A stretch of 64,000 bases of DNA from Streptomyces spiroverticillatus (GTDB taxonomy: Bacteria; Actinomycetota; Actinomycetes; Streptomycetales; Streptomycetaceae): assembly GCA_014650415.1 (NCBI GenBank), contig BMUX01000001.1, positions 581,265 through 645,264 of the forward strand, written 5' to 3'. How positions within the stretch are numbered: position 1 is the first letter of the stretch; each line of letters starts with the position of its first letter. Of the stretch, positions 8,333 to 16,589 are shown one piece after another. Under the pieces are notes generated by a model. The model saw only the letters and a program-made list of their open reading frames with translations. It was not told where the DNA came from and searched no databases. Both the position numbers and the translations under genes were made by a program.

Positions 8333-9400
8333 GTGGCAGCGCACCGGAAGCCCAAGCAGCGCTCACTCGGCGGCAGTACCGCCCGCACCACCGCGGTCAC
8401 CCTCGCACTGGCGGGAGCCGCGGGCACCACCGCCCTGGAGGGCACCGCGCAGGCGGAGCCGCAGCTCACGCCGGCCCAGATCAAGGCGAAGGTCGACAAG
8501 CTCTACCACGACGCCGAGACCGCCACCGAGACGTACAACGGCGTGAAGGAGAAGTCCGCGGGGACCAAGAGGTCGCTGGACCAGCTCCGCGACGAGGCGG
8601 CCCGCCGCACCGAGCAGCTCAACGTCGAACGCAGGTCGCTCGGCTCGATGGCCGCCGCGCAGTACCGCTCCGGCGGGATCGAGCCCGCCGTGCAGGTCGC
8701 ACTCACCTCGGACCCCGACCAGTACCTGGAGCGGGCCGCCGTCGCCGGGCGGGCCGGGGAGCTCCAGGCCGTCAAGGTCCAGGGAGCGCAGCGGCAGATC
8801 GCGCAGATCGCCCGGCTGCGGGGCGCCGCCGACCAGCGCTTCGGCCAGCTCGCCCAGGAGGAGGCCGAGCTGAAGAAGCAGAAGGAGAAGATCCAGGGGA
8901 ACATCTCCGAGGCCGAGGAACTGCTCTCCCGGCTGACCGGCGACGACCGGGCCCGCTACGCCGCCCAGGACGGGCACGGCGGCGGCTCGGACCGCGCCGA
9001 CCGGTCCTCGGCGGACCGGGACATGCCGCGCGGGTCGGTCCGCGCGCCCAACGCCCGGGCCTCGCAGGCCGTGTCCTTCGCCTACTCGGCGCTCGGCAAG
9101 CCCTACGTCTGGGGTGCCACGGGCCCCTCCTCCTTCGACTGCTCGGGCCTGACCCAGGCGGCCTGGCGCTCGGCCGGGGTGTCGCTGCCCCGGACCACGT
9201 ACACCCAGATCAACGCGGGAGAGCGGGTCTCGCGTTCCCAACTCGCGCCGGGAGACCTGCTGTTCTTCTACTCCGGGATCACACACGTCGGGCTGTACAT
9301 CGGCGACGGCAAGATGATCCACGCCCCGCGCCCGGGCGCGCCGGTGCGGATCGCGCCGATCGACCAGATGCCGATGGTGGGGGCGACGCGGCCGGCGTGA
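8333..9400 (+). CDS. Secreted NlpC/P60 peptidoglycan hydrolase (paralogue without riboswitch)
   Basis: At about 355 residues this protein has the same layout as the gene at 6563: signal sequence (TAVTLALAGAAGTTALEG, cleavage near AQAEPQ), long coiled coil (about residues 40-210), a charged linker and an NlpC/P60 domain with FDCSGLTQAAW (catalytic Cys), THVGLYIGDG (His) and MIHAPRPG. It should act on wall stem peptides. GTG 8333 gives MAAHRKPKQ, which matches the start of its paralogue (MASHRKPR). A GTG at 8321 is an alternative but sits immediately after the GGAAGGA site. The 254-nt upstream region shows no ydaO-type riboswitch, so the two paralogues are probably regulated differently. Confidence 0.87.
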   Translation: MAAHRKPKQRSLGGSTARTTAVTLALAGAAGTTALEGTAQAEPQLTPAQIKAKVDKLYHDAETATETYNGVKEKSAGTKRSLDQLRDEAARRTEQLNVERRSLGSMAAAQYRSGGIEPAVQVALTSDPDQYLERAAVAGRAGELQAVKVQGAQRQIAQIARLRGAADQRFGQLAQEEAELKKQKEKIQGNISEAEELLSRLTGDDRARYAAQDGHGGGSDRADRSSADRDMPRGSVRAPNARASQAVSFAYSALGKPYVWGATGPSSFDCSGLTQAAWRSAGVSLPRTTYTQINAGERVSRSQLAPGDLLFFYSGITHVGLYIGDGKMIHAPRPGAPVRIAPIDQMPMVGATRPA

Positions 9401-9479
9401 TCCACAGGGTCGGGCCGCGATGTCGGGGTAGCCGCCTCACAGGGAGGCGCATCCGATGCGCCCCAGAGGGAGGACTCTC

Positions 9480-9653
9480 ATGCCCGGCATCATCAGCAAG
9501 CTCAAGAGTTACGCCCGCAGCCCGCAGGGCCGTCGCACCATCGCCCGAGGCCGCCAGCAGGCCGCCAATCCGCGCAGGCGCTCGCAGGCCAGGTCGCTGC
9601 TGGGCCGGCTGCGCGGCGGCGGCCGGGGCCACGGCGGCGCGCGCCGCTACTGA
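9480..9653 (+). CDS. Small, highly basic hypothetical protein
   Basis: This 57-residue protein is about one third Arg/Lys (SPQGRRTIARGRQQ, PRRRSQARS) and ends in a Gly/Arg-rich tail (GRLRGGGRGHGGARRY). GGGAGGA just upstream of ATG 9480 and GC-biased third positions support translation. No membrane segment or cysteine is present. The charge suggests nucleic-acid or polyanion binding, but that is inference. It stands alone after the NlpC/P60 gene and is convergent with the esterase. Confidence 0.65.
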   Translation: MPGIISKLKSYARSPQGRRTIARGRQQAANPRRRSQARSLLGRLRGGGRGHGGARRY

Positions 9654-9689
9654 GCCCCGGGAATGCCCGCCCCCGAGACCCCGGGGCCA

Positions 9690-10808
9690 CTACTTGCCCA
9701 CCTGCTCCGACAGCCACCGGAAGACCTCCGGCACCTGCTGCTTCCACACGCTGGTGCCGTGCGGTCCGACGGTCTTCACCACCCGTACCGTCGTCGGCTT
9801 CTTCGCCTCGCCCTTGAGCGCGTTCGCCGCCTCGAAGCCGTCGCCCGCCGCGCCCGACAGGAACAGCGCGGTGTGCGGCGGCTTCCCGGCCTTGTTGGCC
9901 TTCTTCAGCATGTAGTACGGGTTGTTGGCGCGCCGGAGTTCGGGGGTGGCGGCGGTGAGGGCGGCCGGTTCGCCGTTCGGGTCGTTGAAGCCGGAGAGGC
10001 TGACGCCCGCGCGGTAGCGGTCGGGGTGGGCGACGGCCAGCCTGGTGGCGCAGTGCGCGCCCGCCGAGTACCCGCCGACCGCCCAGTCGGCGGCCTTCGG
10101 CGAGGCCCGGAAGGTGTCGGTGACCATCTTGCGCACGTCGACGCTCAGCCAGGTGTCCGCGTTGACCTTGCCGGGGGTGTTCGCGCAGCCGGTGTCGGTC
10201 TGGTCGCCCAGCAGGGTGGTTCGCGGCGAGACCAGGATGAAGGGCTTCACCTTGCCCTGCTGCATCAGGGGCTTCAGCTGCTTGTTCACCTGCAGCGCGC
10301 CGAACCAGGCCTTCGCCGAGCCCGGGTAGCCCGGCAGCAGTTGCACCACCGGGAACTTCTTGTCCTTGTACGCCGGGTCGTCGTACTGCGGCGGCAGCCA
10401 CACGTACACCTCGCCCTCGACGCCCGAGATGCGTCCCTTGAGGTCGGTGACCTTGACGCCCTCGCCCATCCTGGCGTCGTCCACGGGGCGGAAGACCGCG
10501 GCCTGTTTGGGCTGCTCGGAGATCTTCTGCCCGCCCGTGCCGTCGGGGCCGAGGTCGGCGGCGACGCCCGAGTGGTCGGAGTTGCCCAGGAGGTCGTCCC
10601 AGGTGTCGTACAGACCGTTGGCGTTGTTGACCGCGACGAACACCACCGTGATGGCGGTGACCTGCGCGAAAACGAGCATCAGCAGCCGTACGAAACCGCG
10701 CACTGCGGCAGGTCCCCGCAGCCGGCTCCACAGTGCCAGCGGCAGGACGAAGGCGACCACGAGCAGGCATATCGCGGTCACGAAGAAGGGGGTCCCGGTC
10801 AGACTCAT
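9690..10808 (-). CDS. Membrane-anchored esterase, antigen-85/esterase D-like
   Basis: This 372-residue protein has two hydrophobic N-terminal segments (about 8-26 and 38-60) followed by an extracytoplasmic alpha/beta hydrolase domain of the putative-esterase family (PF00756, which includes mycobacterial antigen 85 mycolyltransferases). The nucleophile elbow is GYSAG (in WAVGGYSAGAHCA), and an acidic residue and PHGTSVW near the C-terminus fit the remaining triad. The segment FPVVQLLPGYPGS is the usual strand and oxyanion region. Start: ATG at 10808; a GTG one codon upstream is equally possible and neither has a strong ribosome binding site. The substrate is unknown. Confidence 0.82.
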   Translation of the reverse strand: MSLTGTPFFVTAICLLVVAFVLPLALWSRLRGPAAVRGFVRLLMLVFAQVTAITVVFVAVNNANGLYDTWDDLLGNSDHSGVAADLGPDGTGGQKISEQPKQAAVFRPVDDARMGEGVKVTDLKGRISGVEGEVYVWLPPQYDDPAYKDKKFPVVQLLPGYPGSAKAWFGALQVNKQLKPLMQQGKVKPFILVSPRTTLLGDQTDTGCANTPGKVNADTWLSVDVRKMVTDTFRASPKAADWAVGGYSAGAHCATRLAVAHPDRYRAGVSLSGFNDPNGEPAALTAATPELRRANNPYYMLKKANKAGKPPHTALFLSGAAGDGFEAANALKGEAKKPTTVRVVKTVGPHGTSVWKQQVPEVFRWLSEQVGK

Positions 10809-10869
10809 CACATGGTGAGAAGAGGGGCCTTTCCGGGCAGAGGTTCCCCGACCTCAACCCCCTGTCGCA

Positions 10870-11029
10870 CGCCTCACACCAGCACCGGTGACAGGCGTCC
10901 GCCGAGCACCGGCACCGGTGACAGTTTTCCCGCCTCGCACCAACGCCGGGCTCAAACCAGACGTCGCGCCAGCACCGGGGCTCGGACAACGCCTCGCACC
11001 AGCGCCGGGCTCAGACCAGGCGTCGCGCC
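10870..11029. repeat. Three imperfect ~60-bp tandem repeats running into a gene end
   Basis: Copies start at 10870, 10931 and 10990. Copies two (10931-10970) and three (10990-11029) match over 40 bp with only three A/G differences; copy one is more diverged but shares CGCCTCACACCAGC and GGCGTC. The third copy contains the stop codon and last codons of the response-regulator gene, so the array looks like repeated duplication of that gene's 3' end. A shorter GCACCGGTGACAG also occurs twice. Confidence 0.8.
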
Positions 11030-11709
11030 GTCGCCCACCGGGTCAGCTCGTGGCGGTTGGAGAGCTGGAGCTTGCGCAGCACCGCCGAGACGTGCGACTC
11101 GACCGTCTTCACCGAGATGAACAGCTGCTTGGCGATCTCCTTGTACGCGTAACCGCGCGCGATCAGCCGCAGCACCTCGCGCTCGCGCTGGGTGAGCCGG
11201 TCCATGTCCTCGTCCACCGGCGGCGCGTCCGTCGACGCGAACGCGTCCAGGACGAACCCGGCCAGGCGCGGCGAGAACACCGCGTCGCCGTCCTGCACCC
11301 GGAACACCGAGTTGATCAGGTCCGCACCGGTGATCGTCTTGGTGACGTAGCCGCGCGCACCGCCCCGGATGACCCCGATGACGTCCTCGGCGGCGTCCGA
11401 CACCGACAGCGCCAGGAACCGCACGGGCCGCTCCGCGTCCCCCATCAGCGGGGCGCAGCGGCGCAGCACCTCGACACCGCCGCCGCCCGGCAGGTGGACG
11501 TCCAGGAGGACGACCTCGGGGCGGGTGGCGGTGATGACGGTGACGGCCTGGTCGACGTCGGCGGCCTCGCCGACGACCTCCACGCCCGTCGTCGCGGTCT
11601 GGCCGATCTCGGCCTGCACGCCGGTGCGGAACATCCGGTGGTCGTCCACCAGCACCACCCTGACGTGCCGGTCCTGGCCCTGTGCGTCCTGTGCGCTCTG
11701 CTCGGTCAT
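11011..11709 (-). CDS. LuxR-family response regulator paired with PspC histidine kinase
   Basis: This 232-residue NarL/FixJ-type regulator has a receiver domain (about residues 15-140; acidic pocket VLVDDH, phosphoacceptor Asp in VVLLDVHLPG, later Ser and Lys in ALSVSD and VTKTI) and a C-terminal LuxR helix-turn-helix (LTQREREVLRLIARG, then AKQLFISVKTVESHVS). Its start ATG overlaps the stop of the kinase gene upstream by 4 nt, which implies translational coupling and a cognate pair. Its 3' end is the template of the 60-bp tandem repeat. The target is unknown; the adjacent divergent PspC gene is the obvious candidate. Confidence 0.93.
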   Translation of the reverse strand: MTEQSAQDAQGQDRHVRVVLVDDHRMFRTGVQAEIGQTATTGVEVVGEAADVDQAVTVITATRPEVVLLDVHLPGGGGVEVLRRCAPLMGDAERPVRFLALSVSDAAEDVIGVIRGGARGYVTKTITGADLINSVFRVQDGDAVFSPRLAGFVLDAFASTDAPPVDEDMDRLTQREREVLRLIARGYAYKEIAKQLFISVKTVESHVSAVLRKLQLSNRHELTRWATARRLV

Positions 11710-13007
11710 GCGTCCGCCGCCCTCTCCATCTCAAGCTCCACTGCCGTGCCCCCGTCGGGCGCGGACCGCAGGACCGCCGTTCCGCCGTGGCGTTCCATCC
11801 GGCCGATGATCGATTCTCGTACGCCCATCCTGTCGTCCGGGATGGAATCGAGGTCGAAGCCGGGCCCCCGGTCCCGTACGGACACGAAGACCGTGCGGCC
11901 CTCGACCTCCGCGAAGACCTGCACCGCCCCGCCCTCGCCACCGTACTTGGCGGCGTTCACCATCGCCTCGCGCGCGGCCTGCATCTGTGCGGTCAGCTTG
12001 TCGTCCAGCGGGCAGTCGCCGACGACGACCACCTCAAGAGGCACCCCGTGCTTGTCCTCCACCTCTGCGGCGGAGCGCTTCACGGCCTCCGCGAGGGTGC
12101 TCGGTTCCTCCGCGGCGTCCTTGCCCGTGCCCTCCGGCTTGTACAGCCAGTTCCGCAGCTCGCGCTCCTGTGCGCGGGCCAGCCGGCGCACCTCGGAGCC
12201 GTCGTCGGCGTTGCGCTGGATCAGGGTGAGGGTGTGCAGTACGGAGTCGTGGACGTGGGCGGCGACCTCGGCGCGCTCCTGTGCGCGGATGCGCATCAGC
12301 CGCTCCTCGGACAGGTCCTGCGTCATGCGTACGAGATACGGTCCCGCCAGCAGCCCGACCCCGGCGATCACGGCGAGGGCGGCGGTGAGCACGTTGCCGA
12401 GCTGGGCGGCGGAGCCCCGTACGACGATGAAGACGGTGACCCCGACGGCGACCAGGGCGACGCCCGCGATGCCGCGCATCACCTGGAGCGTGCGCCGGTG
12501 GCTGCCGCCCTCGGTCCAGTGCGCACGCCGGGCGTTGTCGGCCTGCCGCCACACCAGGACGACACCGGCGCCGGTGAGCAGGAGCGGCCACACATAGCGC
12601 TCGTTGCCCGCCATGTCGACGTTCCCCATGAAGATCGCGGCGCCCAGGCACAGGGCGATCAGCGCGACAATCTGCCCCTTGTCGGGCATCCGCAGCCGGC
12701 GACGGCCGTCCGGGAGCGTCTCGAACACGCTGCGCGGCTGGGCGTTGACCCCGCCGACGCCCAGCGGCACGAAGAACCAGAACACCGCGTACAGCAGCGC
12801 GCCCAGCCCCTGCATCAGGAACAGCGCGAAGAACGCGATCCGCACCCAGACCACCGGCAGCCCGAGATGCCCCGCGAGTCCGCGGGCCACACCGCCGAGC
12901 ATCCGGCCGTCCGCACTGCGGTAGAGCTTGCGCGGCGGCGGCCCCGCCGGATCCTGCTCGGCGGCGGGGGTGCGGGCCGGACGGCGGCTCGGGGCGATGG
13001 ACGACAT
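11706..13007 (-). CDS. PspC-domain sensor histidine kinase
   Basis: This 433-residue membrane histidine kinase begins with a PspC domain (about residues 25-85; RKLYRSADGRMLGGVARG, then hydrophobic LFLMQGLGALLYAVFWFFVPLG). Further hydrophobic segments follow (around 105-125, 135-150, 180-200 and 210-230). The cytoplasmic part has a HisKA_3-like phosphoacceptor region (AAHVHDSVLHTLTLI, His about residue 260) and an HATPase domain with N-box REAMVNAAKY and G-box DRGPGFD. ATG 13007 was chosen because the PspC domain follows directly and upstream sequence lacks coding bias. A PspC input domain fused to a kinase suggests envelope-stress sensing. It is the first gene of a two-gene operon and is divergent from another PspC protein. 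Confidence 0.92.
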   Translation of the reverse strand: MSSIAPSRRPARTPAAEQDPAGPPPRKLYRSADGRMLGGVARGLAGHLGLPVVWVRIAFFALFLMQGLGALLYAVFWFFVPLGVGGVNAQPRSVFETLPDGRRRLRMPDKGQIVALIALCLGAAIFMGNVDMAGNERYVWPLLLTGAGVVLVWRQADNARRAHWTEGGSHRRTLQVMRGIAGVALVAVGVTVFIVVRGSAAQLGNVLTAALAVIAGVGLLAGPYLVRMTQDLSEERLMRIRAQERAEVAAHVHDSVLHTLTLIQRNADDGSEVRRLARAQERELRNWLYKPEGTGKDAAEEPSTLAEAVKRSAAEVEDKHGVPLEVVVVGDCPLDDKLTAQMQAAREAMVNAAKYGGEGGAVQVFAEVEGRTVFVSVRDRGPGFDLDSIPDDRMGVRESIIGRMERHGGTAVLRSAPDGGTAVELEMERAADA

Positions 13008-13149
13008 GCCTCGATGGTCACACGCGCACGGGGCCCGGCACATGGGGGAAAACCCCCGATTCCCCGAGGCCGTCGCCGGGCGGAAATCAGGGATCAGCCA
13101 GGGTCGCCCCAGGTGCCGTGCCCCGGAGCGGGCCGTCACCATGGGGCGT

Positions 13150-14439
13150 ATGACAGAAGTCCACGACGCAGCACCGGCCTCCGGAACCGGAGCGCCCCCG
13201 GCCGGGGACCCCGTGCCCCGACGGACCCTGCACCGCAGCCGCCGCCATCGGACGGTCGGCGGGGTGTGCGGCGGGCTCGGCGAGTTCTTCGACGTCGACC
13301 CGGTGATCTTCCGGGTGGTGCTCGCGGTGACCTCGGTGACCGGCGGCATCGGACTGATCGCGTACGGCTTCGCCTGGCTGCTCGTGCCCCTGGAGGGCGA
13401 CGACGAGAACGAGGGCAAGCGGCTGCTGACCGGCCGGGTCGACGGCCCGGCGCTGATCGCGGTGCTGCTGGCCCTGGTGGGCTGCGGGATGTTCCTGGCG
13501 TTGCGGCACAACGGCGGCGTCTTCGGGTTCTCCGTGATGCTGCTGCTGATCGTCGGGGCGAGCACGGTGTGGTCGCGGCAGCGCAGGTCGGCGGCGCCGG
13601 CGGAGCCGGGGGCGACACAGGTGCAGGACGTGGCGGCGCCGCCGGAGACCAAGGCGCCGCCGATTCCCGGCACGCCCTCCTGGTGGCGGGACCCGATCGT
13701 CAAGGACGGCACCACCGGGCCCGTGCCGCACGGCTACCTGTGGGGTCCGGCGGACGAGCCGGTCACGGAGGCGCCCGTACGGCGTCCCTGGCGGCCCGTG
13801 GACAGCCGCCCGCGCTCCTTCGGCGGCCTGACCTTCCTGGCGGCGCTGCTGGCCGGTGCGGCGGGCACTGCGTCGACCTGGCAGAGCGACCCGCTGGGCC
13901 CGAGCCTGGCGACCGGGCTGGCGTGCGCGCTCGCGGTGTTCGGCGTGGGCCTGGTGCTGGCCTCGTTCTTCGGCCGGGTCGGCGTCGGGACGATCTTCCT
14001 GGGGCTGCTGACGGCGGGCCTGCTGACGGCCGCGACGACCATCCCGAAGAACATCTCCACCGAGTGGGCCACCACGAACTGGCGGCCCTCGACCACCCAG
14101 CAGGTGCAGCCGTCGTACGAGCTCGGCGCGGGCGAGGGGCGGCTCGACCTCAGCCAGGTGGCGGTGCCACAGGGCAGCACGCTGTCCACCCGGGTCGAGG
14201 TCGGCGCGGGCGCACTGCGGGTCGTCGTACCGAAGGACGTGACCGTGCGCGTCGACATGGAACTGGGCCTGGGCGACATCCAGCTGCCCGGCGAGGGGGC
14301 GGACAACATCGACATCCGCACCGACCAGCAGCAGGTGCGCACCTTGATGCCACCACCGGGGGCGAAACCCGCGGGCACGGTGGACCTGCGGCTCGAAGTA
14401 GGCGTCGGACAGGTGGCGGTGGAACGTGCTGCGTCATGA
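13150..14439 (+). CDS. PspC-domain membrane protein with LiaF-like C-terminal domain
   Basis: This 429-residue protein has an N-terminal PspC domain (HRTVGGVCGGLGEFFDVD, then a hydrophobic helix ending FAWLLVPLEG) and about four more transmembrane segments (near 100-135 and 225-300). The soluble C-terminus (about residues 320-429; LDLSQVAVPQGSTL, VRVDMELGLGDIQLPG) resembles the beta-solenoid 'toastrack' domain of LiaF-type stress proteins. It is divergent from the PspC histidine kinase with only 142 bp between them, so a shared stress circuit is likely. ATG 13150 was chosen; ATG 13141 in the same frame is an alternative. The next gene overlaps its end by 14 nt. Confidence 0.88.
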   Translation: MTEVHDAAPASGTGAPPAGDPVPRRTLHRSRRHRTVGGVCGGLGEFFDVDPVIFRVVLAVTSVTGGIGLIAYGFAWLLVPLEGDDENEGKRLLTGRVDGPALIAVLLALVGCGMFLALRHNGGVFGFSVMLLLIVGASTVWSRQRRSAAPAEPGATQVQDVAAPPETKAPPIPGTPSWWRDPIVKDGTTGPVPHGYLWGPADEPVTEAPVRRPWRPVDSRPRSFGGLTFLAALLAGAAGTASTWQSDPLGPSLATGLACALAVFGVGLVLASFFGRVGVGTIFLGLLTAGLLTAATTIPKNISTEWATTNWRPSTTQQVQPSYELGAGEGRLDLSQVAVPQGSTLSTRVEVGAGALRVVVPKDVTVRVDMELGLGDIQLPGEGADNIDIRTDQQQVRTLMPPPGAKPAGTVDLRLEVGVGQVAVERAAS

Positions 14440-14689
14440 CTTCCAGCCCGGGCGCGCGGTCCTGGGCCTCACGTTCCTGGGCGCGGTCGCGGTGTACGCC
14501 GCCGACGTGGAGGGCGAGTGGGACACCCCGTGGTGGGCGCTCATCCCGCTGGTCGCCTGCGGCCTCCTGGTGGCGTCCGTCGTCGGCGCGGTGTCCTACG
14601 GCATCCGGCGCCGGCGCAGGTCGCGCATCGCGTCCAGCGAGAACACCGATGCTCCGGCGAGCACCAGCGGCAGCCACCCCATCAGGTAG
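14426..14689 (+). CDS. Small membrane protein, overlaps DoxX gene antisense
   Basis: This 87-residue protein has two hydrophobic segments (about 12-27 and 36-60), a basic patch (RRRRRSR) and a polar tail. It starts at GTG 14426, inside the end of the PspC gene (14-nt overlap), so it is probably translationally coupled to it. Its last 94 nt overlap the 3' end of the doxX gene on the other strand. The membrane part is convincing; the tail after the basic patch may be reading the doxX complement because no earlier stop has been fixed. Function unknown. Confidence 0.6.
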   Translation: MLRHDFQPGRAVLGLTFLGAVAVYAADVEGEWDTPWWALIPLVACGLLVASVVGAVSYGIRRRRRSRIASSENTDAPASTSGSHPIR

Positions 14690-15117
14690 GGCAGGTCGTT
14701 GCCGTAGTAGTACGGGGTGGCCGCCCAGCTGACGGTCAGCCACAGGCTGAGCGAGATCAGCGCCCCGCCGACGGCGGCCACCCGGGCGAACAGGCCCAGC
14801 AGCGTGGCGATGCCGACGAGGAGTTCGCCGATCGCGATGGCGTACCCGAAACCGACGGGCGCCTTCAGTGCGAGGTCGACCAGCCAGGGCACGGCGGAGC
14901 TGTCGCGCACGGCGCTCATCGTCTGGGCGATCGACCCGTTGCCGGACGCGGACAGGAAGGCGCTGTCGGTGAGCTTGTCGAGGCCGGCGTAGACGAAGGT
15001 GAAGCCGAGGAAGAGACGCAGCGGCAGCAGCGCGAAACGGCTGGCGCTCTGCTTCCAGCCGCGCGGTTCGTTGGTCCCGTACGCGCGTGTGCCGTTCGTC
15101 CCGTATCCGTACGCCAT
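14596..15117 (-). CDS. DoxX-family membrane protein
   Basis: This 173-residue protein has four transmembrane segments (about 30-47, 85-108, 112-130 and 138-158) and the DoxX signature (PLRLFLGFTFVYAGLDKL, then GELLVGIATLLGLFARVAA). DoxX-like proteins are integral membrane proteins linked to redox balance; in mycobacteria one works with superoxide dismutase and a thiol transferase. The N-terminal 20 residues are Gly/Tyr/Thr-rich. ATG 15117 is the start. The convergent small gene overlaps its last 94 nt. Confidence 0.85.
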   Translation of the reverse strand: MAYGYGTNGTRAYGTNEPRGWKQSASRFALLPLRLFLGFTFVYAGLDKLTDSAFLSASGNGSIAQTMSAVRDSSAVPWLVDLALKAPVGFGYAIAIGELLVGIATLLGLFARVAAVGGALISLSLWLTVSWAATPYYYGNDLPYLMGWLPLVLAGASVFSLDAMRDLRRRRMP

Positions 15118-15214
15118 GCTCCGGCCCTGCCTTCCCTCGCGCTCACCGTCCGTCCTTTGACCATACGTTCGAAGGGCGGGCGGGGCTCAACGGGTGCGGC
15201 CCAGGGGCTGCGGC

Positions 15215-16489
15215 TCAGTCGGTGACGTCGATGCGGTGGCTGTTGGTCTCCACCCCGGCGGCCGTGACCACCTGCACCTCGACCTCGCCGGGCTCCACCT
15301 CGACGGGCACCGGCACGGTCAGCACGCTGTCGGTGGGGTTGGCAAAACCGCCGGGCACCGGCACCAGGGGCACGTGCACATGGACGGTGCCGATGCGCAC
15401 CACCATGCGGGCCAGCCGGTCGGGGGTGTGCGCCCCGGGCGGTACGAATCCGGCTCCCCGGATCTCGATGTCGTCGCCCGTACGGATCGGGCCGTCCAGG
15501 TCCCCCGCCTCCCGGGCGCGGACCACCGACAGCACCACCGGACGCCCGCCCTCGGCGAACTTCCCGGCGACGTACGTGGCCGCGGACACCACCACGAGGA
15601 GGGCGAGCCCCCACGGCAGGTCCGGCAGCTGCTCCGGCCGCCTGGCGAGTCGTACGGCGGCGAAGACGACGGCGACGCTCGACACGAGAACGTACTGAAT
15701 GTCACCGAAGTTCCCGCGCCCGGAATCGTCGGTGAGCAGGTCGGCGGCGCGCGGCCGGTCGGCCCGCACCTTCTGGAGGGTCTGCTTCAGCACCCGTGCG
15801 CCCACCATCCGCCGCAGCAGCACGGCGACCGCGCAGGTCAGCGCGAGAACGGTCAACACACCGGCGCCGCGCGCCAGTTCCAGACCGGCGATCAGCGCGT
15901 CCCGGTCGGCCGGTTTCGAGGCCCCGGCCAGCTCCACCGCCAGCACGAGCACCGCGAAGACGGCCAGCAGCACCCAACTGGCGGCGACGGTGCGCGAGGT
16001 GGAGAGCCGGTTGTCCTCGCCGATCAGCGGCGCGAGCAGCCCGCCGCGCGCGCGGTGCACCCGGGCGGCGGCCGTCAGCAGGACGGCGGTGATCAGGGCG
16101 GCCACCAGTCCTGCCGTACGGGCGAGTGTCCAGCCGGTGCCGATCGCGGTGAACGCCTGCACCAGTGCGAGGACCACGACCCCGCCCCACAGTGCGAGGA
16201 GCGTTCCGCGCCACAGGTGCCGCAGCCACACCTCACCGGCCTCGCGGGAACGGTCGGCGACCTCGCGGGCGGACTGGGTCAGCTCGTCGGACACCCACTG
16301 CCGGGACGCGCCCGTGGAGTGCGCGACGGCGGACGGCAGGCCCTCCCCGGTGGCGAGTCCGTCGCGCTTGGCCAGGAAGGCGGCGACGGCCCGCCGGTGC
16401 CCCTCCCGCGCTCCGCTGGGACAGCCCCCGCAGACGCATCCCCCGCCGTGCCCGCCGTGCGTGCTCTGCCTCGCCTCTTGCACCGCCAC
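15215..16489 (-). CDS. Hypothetical multi-pass membrane protein with Cys-rich N-terminus
   Basis: This protein of about 424 residues is not one I recognise. A short cytoplasmic N-terminus has a Gly/Cys cluster (GGGCVCGGCPSG) that could bind a metal. At least six hydrophobic segments follow (for example LLALWGGVVVLALVQAF, VAALITAVLLTAAA, WVLLAVFAVLVLAVEL, LTVLALTCAVAVLL, YVLVSSVAVVFAA and GLALLVVVSAATYVAG). The C-terminal 130 residues look like a soluble beta-rich domain. The start is uncertain: GTG 16489 sits about 12 nt after GAGGAAAGG, GTG 16483 is close by, and ATG 16540 would extend it. It precedes doxX on the same strand with a 97-nt gap. Confidence 0.7.
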   Translation of the reverse strand: MAVQEARQSTHGGHGGGCVCGGCPSGAREGHRRAVAAFLAKRDGLATGEGLPSAVAHSTGASRQWVSDELTQSAREVADRSREAGEVWLRHLWRGTLLALWGGVVVLALVQAFTAIGTGWTLARTAGLVAALITAVLLTAAARVHRARGGLLAPLIGEDNRLSTSRTVAASWVLLAVFAVLVLAVELAGASKPADRDALIAGLELARGAGVLTVLALTCAVAVLLRRMVGARVLKQTLQKVRADRPRAADLLTDDSGRGNFGDIQYVLVSSVAVVFAAVRLARRPEQLPDLPWGLALLVVVSAATYVAGKFAEGGRPVVLSVVRAREAGDLDGPIRTGDDIEIRGAGFVPPGAHTPDRLARMVVRIGTVHVHVPLVPVPGGFANPTDSVLTVPVPVEVEPGEVEVQVVTAAGVETNSHRIDVTD

Positions 16490-16589
16490 GACAGACGCCG
16501 CCCTTTCCTCACAACTCACTATCAACGTGTGAACGTGCATGTGTTGAAAGGGAATTGTGCCGTACGGAGCGACGGGTGCGCCCAGGGGT

